Translations under genes and position numbers: made by a program
Part shown: in pieces, positions 19,863 through 28,228 of the stretch
Numbering within the stretch: position 1 is the first letter of the stretch
Layout of the letters: each line of letters opens with the position of its first letter
Notes under the pieces: model-generated
What the model was told of the DNA's origin: nothing
Seen by the model: only the letters and a program-made list of their open reading frames with translations
Database searches by the model: none
Assembly (NCBI GenBank): GCA_016869215.1
Contig: VGEP01000023.1
Coordinates: forward strand, 1 to 64,000
Origin: Alphaproteobacteria bacterium
GTDB lineage: Bacteria; Pseudomonadota; Alphaproteobacteria; Rhizobiales; Xanthobacteraceae
DNA length: 64,000 bases
Direction of reading: 5' to 3'

Positions 19863-20233
19863 GGTCGTTAACCCTTTGGTCGCCGGGAAGAATTCCCGTG
19901 CGAATGTGAGCGGAACATAGAGATTCGTTGCCGCGCTGCAAAGCGTTCCTGTTGCGACGCAGCAATGCAGAAAATGCATGAACCTTTTACCGGGTCAATA
20001 AACTTTTACAAACATCGGTTGTCTTGATCGTTTTGTTCCCTGGTCTGCGGCTAACGCGCAAAGGACTTTCGGCTCCGATTCAGGGGGTAATTTTCCACAA
20101 CGCTGGGACGCACCCGGAACATAGGCGGTAAACGGCCCTATGGAACCGTCGATGGCGGCTTCACGTCCGCCTGACGCAACCGGCCAGCAATGCGCTAGCC
20201 GCATTCGTCCGCAGCGGGCACATTGGCGGCTCC
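19863..20233. other. Divergent intergenic region, no gene seen
   Basis: 371 bases, less G+C-rich than its surroundings between 19900 and 20100. On the minus strand a TTGACC (19998-19993) could be the -35 of the DUF1127 gene, but no convincing -10 follows. No repeat, RNA gene or terminator was recognised. Confidence 0.5.
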
Positions 20234-21424
20234 ATGCGGTCCAAATCCGTCACCATCGCCTCCCTTGGCGTGGCCCAGATTCTCGGTTGGGGCACGTCGT
20301 TCTATTTTCCGGCCGTGCTGGCCCCGCCGATCGTCGCCGAAACCGGCTGGTCGTTGGGGTGGGTGGTGACCGGAACCACCGTCGGGCTCCTGGTCGCGGG
20401 CCTGATGGCGCCGCGGGTCGGCGCCTTCATCGACCGGCACGGCGGCAGGCCTTCGCTGGCGGCTTCGTCGCTGCTGTTCGCTGCGGGACTGACGTGCATC
20501 GGGCTTGCGCCGAACCTGCCGGTGTTTCTGCTGGGCTGGGTGGTGGTGGGCTTCGGTATGGGCACGGGGCTGTACGACGCGGCGTTCGCGGCGCTGGGCA
20601 AGCTCTACGGCGCCGAGGCGCGGGTGCCGATTACCAACCTGACCCTGATCGGCGGCTTTGCCTCCACGGTCTGCTGGCCGCTGAGCGCGTTCCTGGCCGA
20701 GACCTTCGGCTGGCGCGGCGCGTGCTTCGTCTATGCCGCGTTGCATCTCGGCCTGTCGCTGCCGCTGCAGATGGCGGTGATGCCGCCGCTCACGCAGACG
20801 GCTGGCGCGGCTGGCGGTTACGCAGCCGGAGACCCGGAACGCCGCGCGGCGATCCCGTCCGGCCAATGGCTGCCGTTCGTTCTGCTGGCATCGATCCTGA
20901 CCGTCGCGTCCGGCATCGGTTCGATCGTGATCGTGCATTTCATGATCTTCCTGCAGGCGAGGGGGGCCGACCTCGCCCTCGCGGTCGCGCTCGGCACGTT
21001 GTTCGGTCCGTCGCAGGTCGCAGCGAGGATCGTCGAACGGCTTTTCGGCGCGCGCTATCACCCGATCTGGACCATGGTCGCGTCCGGCGTGCTGATGGCG
21101 CTTGGGCTTGCGATGCTGCTCGGCGAGGCGTCGTGGCTCGTTCTGACCGTCGTCATTTACGGCTCCGGCTACGGCATCATGTGGATCGCGCGCGGCACCC
21201 TGCCGCTCGCGCTGTTCGGTGCCGACCGCTACGCGACGCTGATGGGACGGCTCGCGTTTCCCGCGCTGATCGTGCAGGCGCTGGCGCCGTCCGCCGGCGC
21301 CTGGATGGTCGAGCGGCACGGCGCCGACGCGGCGCTTGCCGCGCTGACCGCGCTAGCCGTGCTCAATGTGGCGCTGATCGCTATCCTGTGGCTTCTGTGC
21401 TGGCCGCGCGGTCCGGCGATCTGA
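20234..21424 (+). CDS. major facilitator superfamily transporter
   Basis: 396 residues with about 12 hydrophobic segments. The loop motif APRVGAFIDRHGGRPSLAAS between helices 2 and 3 matches the MFS pattern G-x3-D-R-x-G-R. The second half repeats the layout. Related proteins in Rhizobiales are annotated as MFS exporters of unknown substrate. A Bug receptor converges with it, so substrate clues are lacking. The start at 20234 gives a normal N terminus. Confidence 0.88.
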   Translation: MRSKSVTIASLGVAQILGWGTSFYFPAVLAPPIVAETGWSLGWVVTGTTVGLLVAGLMAPRVGAFIDRHGGRPSLAASSLLFAAGLTCIGLAPNLPVFLLGWVVVGFGMGTGLYDAAFAALGKLYGAEARVPITNLTLIGGFASTVCWPLSAFLAETFGWRGACFVYAALHLGLSLPLQMAVMPPLTQTAGAAGGYAAGDPERRAAIPSGQWLPFVLLASILTVASGIGSIVIVHFMIFLQARGADLALAVALGTLFGPSQVAARIVERLFGARYHPIWTMVASGVLMALGLAMLLGEASWLVLTVVIYGSGYGIMWIARGTLPLALFGADRYATLMGRLAFPALIVQALAPSAGAWMVERHGADAALAALTALAVLNVALIAILWLLCWPRGPAI

Positions 21425-21430
21425 CGCCGG

Positions 21431-22402
21431 CTATTTGGCCGCCCCAAGCCCTGCCGCCTTGATCACGCGCGCCCACTTCTCAACCTCGATCTTAAACCGC
21501 GCCGCGAACTGCTCGGGCGTGCTGCCGACCGGTTCGGCGCTTTCCTTGCGGATGCGCGCCTGCATGTCCGGCGTCTTGATCAGCTCCACGATCTCGCGGC
21601 TCAGCCGGTCGATAACCGGTTTCGGCGTGCCGGTGGGCACGAACGCGCCTTGCCACGAGCTGATCTCGTAGTCCGGATAGCCCAGCTCGGCCACGGTCGG
21701 GATGTCGGGCAGCGACGCTAGCCGCTTATCGGTTGTCACCGCGATTGCGCGCAGCTTGCCGGAACGGACGTGCTGCAGGGATGACGCGCTAAGCCCGAAA
21801 TGCACCTTCACATGGCCGCCGAGCAGCGCGTTCATCACCTCGGCGTTGCCCTTGTATGGCACGTGCACGAGGTTCGCTCCGGTCATGGTCTTGAACATCT
21901 CGGCAGCCAGATGCGTCGAGGTGCCGGGGCCGGAACTGGCATAGTCGGCGCCGCCGGGCTGCGCCTTGGTGTAGGCGATGAAGTCCTTCAGGTTCGTCAC
22001 CGGCAGCGAAGGGTGCACCACGAGAATGATGGGAATCGTGGAAATCTCCGTGACCGCAGTGAAATCCCTGAGCGCGTCGTAGGGCTGCTTCTGCAGGCTG
22101 GCGTTGATCGCGAACGCAATGGTTGTGACCAGCAGGGTGTGGCCGTCGGGCGCGGCCTTCGAGGCGATGGCGGTGCCGATGGCGCTGCCGCCGCCGGGCC
22201 GGTTGGTCACGATCGCGGGCTGGCCCCATTTGTCCGAGAAGCGCTGCGCGATCAGCCGCGCCGCGCTATCGGTCGTGCCACCGGCGACGAAAGGCACGAT
22301 CAATTCGATCTGCTTGCTCGGGAAGGTCTGCGCCGCACCGGGCGTGACGACGGTCAGCGAAAACGCAAGCGCCGCAAGAGCGCCCGGCAGTGACTTGAGC
22401 AT
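21431..22402 (-). CDS. Bug-type (TctC) tripartite tricarboxylate receptor
   Basis: 323 residues from the ATG at 22402, with GGGAGGAAGG just upstream. Signal peptide ends in PGAAQ. Typical Bug features follow: FPSKQIELIVPFVAGGTTDS, GQPAIVTNRPGGGSAIGT, VHVPYKGNAEVMNALLGGHV and PDIPTVAELGYPDYE. These receptors bind carboxylates, often aromatic or citrate-like. No tctA or tctB is near. It is divergent from an amidase-like gene with a 65-bp gap holding an imperfect palindrome CTTGG-N7-CCAAG at 22423-22439. Confidence 0.9.
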   Translation of the reverse strand: MLKSLPGALAALAFSLTVVTPGAAQTFPSKQIELIVPFVAGGTTDSAARLIAQRFSDKWGQPAIVTNRPGGGSAIGTAIASKAAPDGHTLLVTTIAFAINASLQKQPYDALRDFTAVTEISTIPIILVVHPSLPVTNLKDFIAYTKAQPGGADYASSGPGTSTHLAAEMFKTMTGANLVHVPYKGNAEVMNALLGGHVKVHFGLSASSLQHVRSGKLRAIAVTTDKRLASLPDIPTVAELGYPDYEISSWQGAFVPTGTPKPVIDRLSREIVELIKTPDMQARIRKESAEPVGSTPEQFAARFKIEVEKWARVIKAAGLGAAK

Positions 22403-22467
22403 TCCTTCCTCCCGAATGTTTTCTTGGCTTTTGTCCAAGCCTAGTCTTTGACACATTCGCACGACAA

Positions 22468-23574
22468 GTGGGCGCGAGCGGAAAGGCGCGGCGATTGACG
22501 GCAGGCCTGCCAGACATTCCGGTGGTGGACGTGCGCGACGGCGGAACCGTCCGGCTCGCGGACGTGGGCCGCGATCATGCGCGCGGCCTGCGCGACACCT
22601 GTGTGGGCTGGTTCCCGGCGTTCGCGCGGCCGTTCGTGCCCGCGCTCGACGGCATGGCGCGCTGGTGGCTGTCGCGCTCGCAGTCGCCTTATGTCGAAGA
22701 GGTACGAACGATCGCGCGAATGCTCGGATTTCCGGGCATCTGGTTCCTCAACGGGTCCTACCAGTGGTCCTGCACCGCGCTCGCCCGCGAGGAGGACGGC
22801 GCGCCCTGGCTCGTGCGCACGCTCGACTGGCCGTTTCCGGGGCTTGGCCGTTTTGTCCATGTCGCGCATATGCGGGGGCCGGCGGGCGATTTCTACAACG
22901 TCACGTGGCCGGGCTATGTCGGCGCGCTGACCGCGCTGGCGCCGGGCCGTTTCGCCGCCGCGATCAACCAGGCGCCGATGCGCCGCCGCACGCTCGATCG
23001 GCGGCTGCGGTTCTACGACCTGGCGGCCAATGCGGTCGCAACGCTGCGCCGTGAGCGCGCCATCCCGCCGGATCAGCTGCTGCGCCAGGTCATGGAAAGC
23101 GCGCGCGGCTACGGCGAAGCGCGCAATCTGCTGGAGTCGACACCCGTGGCACGCCCGGTCATCTACACGCTCGCGGGTTGCCGGCCGGGCGAGCGCTGCA
23201 CCATCGAGCGCACCGAAACGGATGCCAAGACGCGCACCGAACGGACTTGCGCCGCCAACGACTGGCTGGTCAGCACCGCACCGTGGGAGGCGCGGATCGG
23301 CGCCGACAAGGTCATGACAAGCACATTCGAGGACGCGGCCGAGAACAGCCGCTCGCGGCGCGAGGCGCTCGAAGCATGGAGCGGGCAGTTTGCCGGCGAA
23401 AGCTTTGATTGGGTCGCGCCGCCGGTGCTCAATCCTTACACGCGGCTCGCCTTCGAGATGTGCCCGGAGCGGGGCATTCTTCGGGCCGTCGGTTTCGAGA
23501 AGCGGGACGGGGACGACGTGGCCCGGCCCGCGACCATGCCGTGCGAAGTCAGGCTGGAGCGCGCTGTCGCCTAA
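22468..23574 (+). CDS. Ntn-hydrolase of the acid ceramidase/NAAA type
   Basis: 368 residues from a GTG at 22468; a TTG near 22497 is an alternative. The stretch SCTALAREEDGAPWLVRTLD (Cys102, Arg117, Asp120) matches the autoproteolytic nucleophile and following Arg-x2-Asp pattern of N-acylethanolamine-hydrolysing amidase and acid ceramidase. Later blocks, TWPGYVGALTALAPGRFAAA and RPVIYTLAGCRPGERC, also follow that family (linear amide C-N hydrolases, PF02275-like). No signal peptide is visible, so it may act in the cytosol. The pairing with a Bug receptor suggests uptake and hydrolysis of an amide. The substrate is unknown. Confidence 0.75.
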   Translation: MGASGKARRLTAGLPDIPVVDVRDGGTVRLADVGRDHARGLRDTCVGWFPAFARPFVPALDGMARWWLSRSQSPYVEEVRTIARMLGFPGIWFLNGSYQWSCTALAREEDGAPWLVRTLDWPFPGLGRFVHVAHMRGPAGDFYNVTWPGYVGALTALAPGRFAAAINQAPMRRRTLDRRLRFYDLAANAVATLRRERAIPPDQLLRQVMESARGYGEARNLLESTPVARPVIYTLAGCRPGERCTIERTETDAKTRTERTCAANDWLVSTAPWEARIGADKVMTSTFEDAAENSRSRREALEAWSGQFAGESFDWVAPPVLNPYTRLAFEMCPERGILRAVGFEKRDGDDVARPATMPCEVRLERAVA

Positions 23575-24095
23575 AGCCCCGCCGGCGCGCCGCAGTCAAG
23601 CCCGTAGTTCGCCCTGAACGCCTCGACCATGCGCGGCGTGCGCGCCAGCGCACAGGTCGTATAGTGGCCGCGCATCCTGTCGCCCTCGATGTACATCCAG
23701 TCGACAATGTCGGCTTCGGCGAAGGTGACGGCGTCGCCGCGGTTGAGGCTCGGGATGCCCTTCGGTTGATTGGCGAGACGGCCATGGAACTTGCCGTCCT
23801 TCTTTTCGACGGCGGCGACCCAGATGAATTCCATCTGTGCGTGCGCTTTCATGCCGACCTTGACGGCAAAGCCCTGCATCGTCGGCTTTGGGTTGGCCGC
23901 GATGGCGAAGTATTCCGGCAGCGTCGAGCGGGCCTTGCGCTTGGCAGCTTCCATGACGGGATCGCCGACGGCAACGTCCACGACGGCGCTGTTCGAGGCG
24001 GGGCGGGCCTCGTTGGCGAGGCTCGCGGTGGAAAGGGCGCCCAACTGGGCCAGGATCAGTGCCGTCCGCAGCATGTCGCGCCTCGCCGTTCGCAT
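23571..24095 (-). CDS. DUF2314 secreted protein
   Basis: About 174 residues if the ATG at 24095 is used; other starts are 24149 and 24074. The N terminus is a signal peptide ending near ASLANEA. The mature part has the DUF2314 pattern: MEAAKRKARSTLPEYF, AFVVKVG-like AVKVGMKAHAQMEFIWVA, GRLANQPKGIPSLNRGDAVT and DIVDWMYIEGDRMRGHYTT. Function is unknown for the family. It overlaps the end of the convergent amidase gene by 4 bases. Confidence 0.8.
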   Translation of the reverse strand: MRTARRDMLRTALILAQLGALSTASLANEARPASNSAVVDVAVGDPVMEAAKRKARSTLPEYFAIAANPKPTMQGFAVKVGMKAHAQMEFIWVAAVEKKDGKFHGRLANQPKGIPSLNRGDAVTFAEADIVDWMYIEGDRMRGHYTTCALARTPRMVEAFRANYGLDCGAPAGL

Positions 24096-24155
24096 CTCCG
24101 TGGGCGTTAGTCTCGGAACGCCCACGGATGGTTCAAACGCGAGGCGCAAAGCGGG

Positions 24156-24473
24156 CTAAAACAGCCGTTCGACCTCCGCCTGCGAACCGGCGAGCGAGCA
24201 GGCCGCGGCCTGCGCATGCGCTGCGTCGCCGCTTGCGAGCGCCGCATTGATCTTCTCGATCAGATCGAGCGCGGACTCGCGCGAAATCTCGATCGCCACG
24301 CGCTCGCGCGCGCCGTCACGGTCGCAGACGAAGTCGACGCAGAGCGCGTGGTCGAGCTGCGCCTCGTAGGGGTGGTCGTAATAGACGTTGGCGGTGTCGA
24401 CCGTCATCCACGCGCTGTTGGGTCCCTTGGCGACGCCGTAGAGCCGGGCCTTTTCGACGATGTACGAGCACAT
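24156..24473 (-). CDS. DUF6295-like small protein
   Basis: 105 residues. The opening MCSYIVEKARLYGVAKGPNS and the block YYDHPYEAQLDHALCVDFV match a small family (recognised from memory as DUF6295) of unknown function; a conserved Cys lies at position 2. It lies 20 bases downstream of the dienelactone-hydrolase gene in the same direction, and the two probably share a transcript. No membrane segment is seen. Confidence 0.7.
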   Translation of the reverse strand: MCSYIVEKARLYGVAKGPNSAWMTVDTANVYYDHPYEAQLDHALCVDFVCDRDGARERVAIEISRESALDLIEKINAALASGDAAHAQAAACSLAGSQAEVERLF

Positions 24474-24493
24474 GATGCTGCTCCCTCCTGCGC

Positions 24494-25243
24494 TCAGCCG
24501 AGATGCTTGCCGAAGAAGGCGAAGACCTTCTTCCAGCCGTCGGCGGCCTGTTCGCCGCGGTAGGCCGGCGCGCGGGCGTGGTTGAAGAATGCGTGGCCGG
24601 CGTTGTCGTAGCGGTGGAACTCGTAATTCTTGCCGAGCTTCTTCAGCACCGCCTCGGTGCGGTTGACCTGGTCCGCGTTCGGGTTTTCATCGTCGTTGCC
24701 GAACAGGCCGAGCAGCGGCGCGGTCATCTTGTCGGTCAGGTCGATGGGCGCGACCGGCCGCTTGGCATTGAGCGCCTTGGGATCGTCCACGATCACGTTT
24801 CCGCCCCAGCAGTCGACCAGCGCGTCGATGCCCGGCACCCGGCAGCCGGCGAGATAGGTGTGGCGGCCGCCTGAGCAGAAGCCGATGACGCCGACCTTGC
24901 CGTTGGAATTGGGCTGCGCACGCAGATAGGCCATGCTGCCCGCGACGTCTCCCATCACGGTGTCGTCGGGGACGCCGCCGGCCGCGCGCACCCGCGCGCC
25001 GAGATCGTCGGGATTGCCGGTGCCCTCCCGGAAATACAGGTGCGGTGCGACCACGGCATAGCCGTGATGCGCGAACTTGCGCGTGGTTTCGATAATCCAC
25101 TCGTCCCAGCCGGGCATGTGCATGATCACCACCACGCCGCCCACCTTGCCCGGCGCGGTGGGCCGCGCGTGGTAGGCCTCGCCCTCGTCGCCGTTGTGCC
25201 CCTTGAACTTCACGGTTTCCGCAATCAAACCCCGGTACGACAT
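24494..25243 (-). CDS. dienelactone hydrolase-family protein
   Basis: 249 residues, alpha/beta-hydrolase fold. The nucleophile elbow is GFCSGG with Cys123, and the likely other triad members are Asp184 or Asp185 (FGNDDENP) and His217 (DNAGHAFFN). Dienelactone hydrolases open the lactone ring in chloroaromatic and related catabolism, although many members hydrolyse other esters. No signal peptide. It is co-directional with the DUF6295-like gene. Confidence 0.88.
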   Translation of the reverse strand: MSYRGLIAETVKFKGHNGDEGEAYHARPTAPGKVGGVVVIMHMPGWDEWIIETTRKFAHHGYAVVAPHLYFREGTGNPDDLGARVRAAGGVPDDTVMGDVAGSMAYLRAQPNSNGKVGVIGFCSGGRHTYLAGCRVPGIDALVDCWGGNVIVDDPKALNAKRPVAPIDLTDKMTAPLLGLFGNDDENPNADQVNRTEAVLKKLGKNYEFHRYDNAGHAFFNHARAPAYRGEQAADGWKKVFAFFGKHLG

Positions 25244-25349
25244 GCCATCCTCATGTGCGTTGAACGATGAGTAACGATAGCATGGCCGGAATTGCCGTAG
25301 CCCTCGACTTTTGCGTGTTGTGAGACATCATGCGGCCAGGAGCGGATTC

Positions 25350-26054
25350 ATGCAGCCACCCAAGGCAATGTTCTTCGATGTGTTCGGTACGCTGGTCGAC
25401 TGGCGCAACAGCATCGCGCGCGAAGCGGAGGCGGTCCTGAAACCGCTCGGCTATTCGCTCGACTGGCTCGCCTTCGCTGACGCCTGGCGCGGCGAGTACC
25501 AGCCGGCCATGGAGGAAATCCGCACCGGCCGCCTGCGGTTCTGCAAGCTCGACGTGCTGCACCGGCGCAACCTGGAGCTTATTCTGCCGCGCTTTAAGGT
25601 GTCGGACCTGTCTGAGGACACGCTGCGGCATCTCAACCTCGCCTGGCACCGGCTCGACGCCTGGCCGGATTCCGCTCCCGGCCTGAAGCGGCTGAAGGTG
25701 GGTTGCCCGATCGCCCCGTGCTCCAACGGCAACATCACGCTGATGGTCGCGCTCGCGCGCCGCAACGAATTTCCCTGGGACGCGATCCTGGGCTCGGAGA
25801 TCGCGGGTGACTTCAAGCCGAAGCCGAGAGTCTATCTTGCCGCCTGCGAGGCGCTCGACCTTGCGCCTTCCGATTGCATGATGGTTGCGGCCCACTCCAG
25901 CGATCTCGCCGCGGCGGCCCGCAACGGGCTGCGCACCGGCCACGTCGCGCGGCCCAACGAATACGGGCCTGGGACGGGCGAAGCCCGGCCGGGCATGACG
26001 GTCGACGTCGCAGGCAGCGATCTGGTCGATCTTGCGGCCAAGCTCGGTCTCTAG
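25350..26054 (+). CDS. haloacid dehalogenase, type II
   Basis: 234 residues from the ATG at 25350; the frame upstream is non-coding. The HAD nucleophile motif FFDVFGTLVDW has Asp10. The second motif, CSNGNITLM, and the third, KPKPRVYLAACEAL with LAPSDCMMVAAHSSDLAAAA, follow the L-2-haloacid dehalogenase pattern. It probably hydrolyses 2-haloacids or a related small substrate in the cytosol. It is followed by a stem-loop and a 44-bp repeat. Confidence 0.87.
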   Translation: MQPPKAMFFDVFGTLVDWRNSIAREAEAVLKPLGYSLDWLAFADAWRGEYQPAMEEIRTGRLRFCKLDVLHRRNLELILPRFKVSDLSEDTLRHLNLAWHRLDAWPDSAPGLKRLKVGCPIAPCSNGNITLMVALARRNEFPWDAILGSEIAGDFKPKPRVYLAACEALDLAPSDCMMVAAHSSDLAAAARNGLRTGHVARPNEYGPGTGEARPGMTVDVAGSDLVDLAAKLGL

Positions 26055-26092
26055 AGCCATGCCGGCTTTGACGGAGTCAAAGCCGGGGCTCC
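26054..26092 (+). terminator. Stem-loop after the dehalogenase gene
   Basis: CCGGCTTTGAC (26062-26072) pairs with GTCAAAGCCGG (26076-26086); GAGCC and GGCTC extend the stem. No T-run directly follows, so it may be a repeat arm as well as a terminator. Confidence 0.6.
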
Positions 26093-26108
26093 AGCATCTT
26101 ATTTTGAC

Positions 26109-26152
26109 GCGTTTTCTTTACGCGAACCGGTACCCACTTCGCTCGAAAACGC
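26109..26152 (+). repeat. 44-bp dispersed repeat, copy 1
   Basis: The element starts GCGTTTTC and ends GAAAACGC, an 8-bp inverted terminal pair. A near-identical copy in opposite orientation lies at 29865-29908. It sits between the dehalogenase gene and msrQ. From memory this sequence recurs many times in Bradyrhizobium-like genomes. Confidence 0.8.
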
Positions 26153-26242
26153 TATAGCGTTCACGGGGCCGTTATCGGCCGCTATCCTGACATGGACGAA
26201 GCGTTATTGGCCGATCCGCGGCCGCCATGTTAGGCGCAAGGC

Positions 26243-27151
26243 ATGACGTCCACGGCACGACCGAATCCGAAGGCGCCCTGGCAAATCTGGCGTGACGGTG
26301 CCGGCCGGCTGTCGGCGCTGCGCCTCGCCGCGCTGATCTTCCTTGTCCTGCCCACCGCGATAGCACTTTACGACTTTGTCACCGTGGGCTTCGGGCCACG
26401 GCCGCTCAACGACGTCATTCACCGCACCGGCTATTGGGCGCTGATCTTCCTGATGGTGGCGCTCGGCATCTCGCCGCTCGGGCGCATCGCGCGGTTCAAT
26501 CGGCTTCTGGACGTGCGGCGCATAATCGGCGTCGGCGCGTTTGCCTATATCGCGGCCCATCTGACGCTCTACGTCGCCGACCAGTCGTACAATCTCTGGA
26601 AGGTCGCCAGCGAAATCGCGCTGCGCCTCTATCTGACCATCGGCTTCGTCGCGTTGCTCGGCCTGGCCGCGCTCGCAATTACCTCGACCGACGGCATGGT
26701 GCGCCGGCTCGGTGCGAAGCGCTGGCAGCGCCTGCACCAGTCGATCTACGTCATCGGCCTGTTGGGCATCATCCACTTCTTCCAGCAGGTCAAGGCCGAT
26801 GTCTGGGTTCCGACCTACGTGGCCGGCCTGTTCGGATGGCTGATCGGCTACCGGCTGATGGTGCGGTTCCGCTATGGGCGCAGCGAACCGCCGACCTGGG
26901 CGCTGCTGGCGCTGACCATCGCGGTCACAGTCTTGAACTTCGTCGCCGAGGCGATCGGGATCGGTTTGTCGTTCAACGTCTCGCCACTGCGCGTTCTGGA
27001 AATGGCCTTCGATTTCGATCCGGCATCGATCCGTCCGGGTTGGGCCGTCCTGGCCTCCGGGCTGATCGTGGTCGCGATTGACGTCGTGCGCGCCAGGATC
27101 GCCGCGCGGCGGCGATCCGCGCGCCGGGTCGAGCGCACTATTCCGGCTTGA
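26243..27151 (+). CDS. msrQ: MsrQ-like ferric reductase heme-binding membrane protein
   Basis: 302 residues. MsrQ is the haem-containing inner-membrane partner of the periplasmic methionine sulphoxide reductase MsrP. The core shows GYWALIFLMVALGISPLGR, RRIIGVGAFAYIAAHLTLYV (haem His) and RLHQSIYVIGLLGIIHFFQQ (two more His). Two further hydrophobic segments and a basic tail make it longer than the 211 residues of the E. coli protein. No msrP lies next to it. The last 14 bases overlap a convergent Bug gene. Confidence 0.87.
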   Translation: MTSTARPNPKAPWQIWRDGAGRLSALRLAALIFLVLPTAIALYDFVTVGFGPRPLNDVIHRTGYWALIFLMVALGISPLGRIARFNRLLDVRRIIGVGAFAYIAAHLTLYVADQSYNLWKVASEIALRLYLTIGFVALLGLAALAITSTDGMVRRLGAKRWQRLHQSIYVIGLLGIIHFFQQVKADVWVPTYVAGLFGWLIGYRLMVRFRYGRSEPPTWALLALTIAVTVLNFVAEAIGIGLSFNVSPLRVLEMAFDFDPASIRPGWAVLASGLIVVAIDVVRARIAARRRSARRVERTIPA

Positions 27152-28109
27152 TGCCGGCTTTCTGCGTCAGCGCGCGATAGCGCTCGATGTCCTCGCGCAG
27201 GAATTTTGCGAATCCGTCGACCGTTCCTCCGACCATCTCGTAGCCAAAGGCGGCAAAGCGTTTGGCGAACGCTGGTTCCTTGATGACTTCGTTGATCGAG
27301 GCGTTGAGCTTCTGCACCGCTGCCGGCGGGGTCTTGCCCGTGGTCATGATGCCGACGTAACCGACCTGCTCGTAGTTCGGCAGGCCTTGCTCGGCGAACG
27401 GGGGTACGTTCGGCAGGGCGGGCGAGCGGGTCCTGCTGGTGATGGCGAGCGGTGCGACCTTGTCGCCCTGCAGCAGGCTCAGCGCACCGGGAATGTCGCT
27501 GCAATAAAGATCGACCTCGCCGCGCGTGACGGCAAGTACCGCGGGCGCGACGCCACGATATGGCACGTGCAGGAGCTTCACGCCGGCTTCGCTCGCCAGC
27601 AGTTCCATGCAGAAATGATGCGCGCTGCCCTTTCCGACCGAGGCATAGGTGAGCGGCTTGTCCGCACGCGTCCTGGCCAGCGCCAGAACGTCTTTCAGCG
27701 AATTGACGCCCAGCGACCGCTGCACCAGCAGCACGTTGGGCGACGGCGAAAGGTAGGTCACCGGCGCGAGATCGCGCAACGTGTCGTAGGGCAGGGTGAC
27801 GAACAGGCTCGGATTGACGGACACGCTGGTGTTGGCGAACAGCAGCGAATGGCCGTCGGGAGTGGCTTGCGCGACCGACGCGGCACCGACGGTGTTGCCC
27901 GCGCCCGGCCGGTTCTCGACGATCACCGTCTGTTTCCACTTCTCCTGCAGGCTCTGGCCGAGCGCCCGCGCCACGGCATCGATGGTTCCGCCGGGCGGGA
28001 AGGGCACGACGATCCGGACCGTGCGCTCGGGAAATTCGGATTGCGCGGCGAGCGGAGCCGGCAGGACTGCCAGCGCCGCGACGAGCAAAGACGGGACCAG
28101 ACGTGTCAT
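27138..28109 (-). CDS. Bug-type (TctC) tripartite tricarboxylate receptor
   Basis: 323 residues from the ATG at 28109, preceded by GGGAGGA. Signal peptide ends LAAQ. The motifs FPERTVRIVVPFPPGGTIDA, KQTVIVENRPGAGNTVGA, LLHVPYRGVAPAVLAVTRGE and SPALPNVPPFAEQGLPNYE are typical. There is no TctAB transporter nearby. It is divergent from a FAD monooxygenase (119-bp gap), so the ligand may be an aromatic acid. Confidence 0.9.
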   Translation of the reverse strand: MTRLVPSLLVAALAVLPAPLAAQSEFPERTVRIVVPFPPGGTIDAVARALGQSLQEKWKQTVIVENRPGAGNTVGAASVAQATPDGHSLLFANTSVSVNPSLFVTLPYDTLRDLAPVTYLSPSPNVLLVQRSLGVNSLKDVLALARTRADKPLTYASVGKGSAHHFCMELLASEAGVKLLHVPYRGVAPAVLAVTRGEVDLYCSDIPGALSLLQGDKVAPLAITSRTRSPALPNVPPFAEQGLPNYEQVGYVGIMTTGKTPPAAVQKLNASINEVIKEPAFAKRFAAFGYEMVGGTVDGFAKFLREDIERYRALTQKAGIKPE

Positions 28110-28228
28110 GCGTTCCTCCCGGGCGGCCATGCGGATCGTGTGGCGGCAACCCTACCATCGGCACCGGCGGCCGTGCGATAAAGTTCGCGCTCTTGAAGTG
28201 TGCGCTGTTGAGGCACGGAGACAGCCGC

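Noticed and set aside
20195-21319. Minus-strand frame of 374 codons over the MFS gene
   Set aside because: Antisense shadow; the translation is Arg/Gln/His-rich and without a domain.
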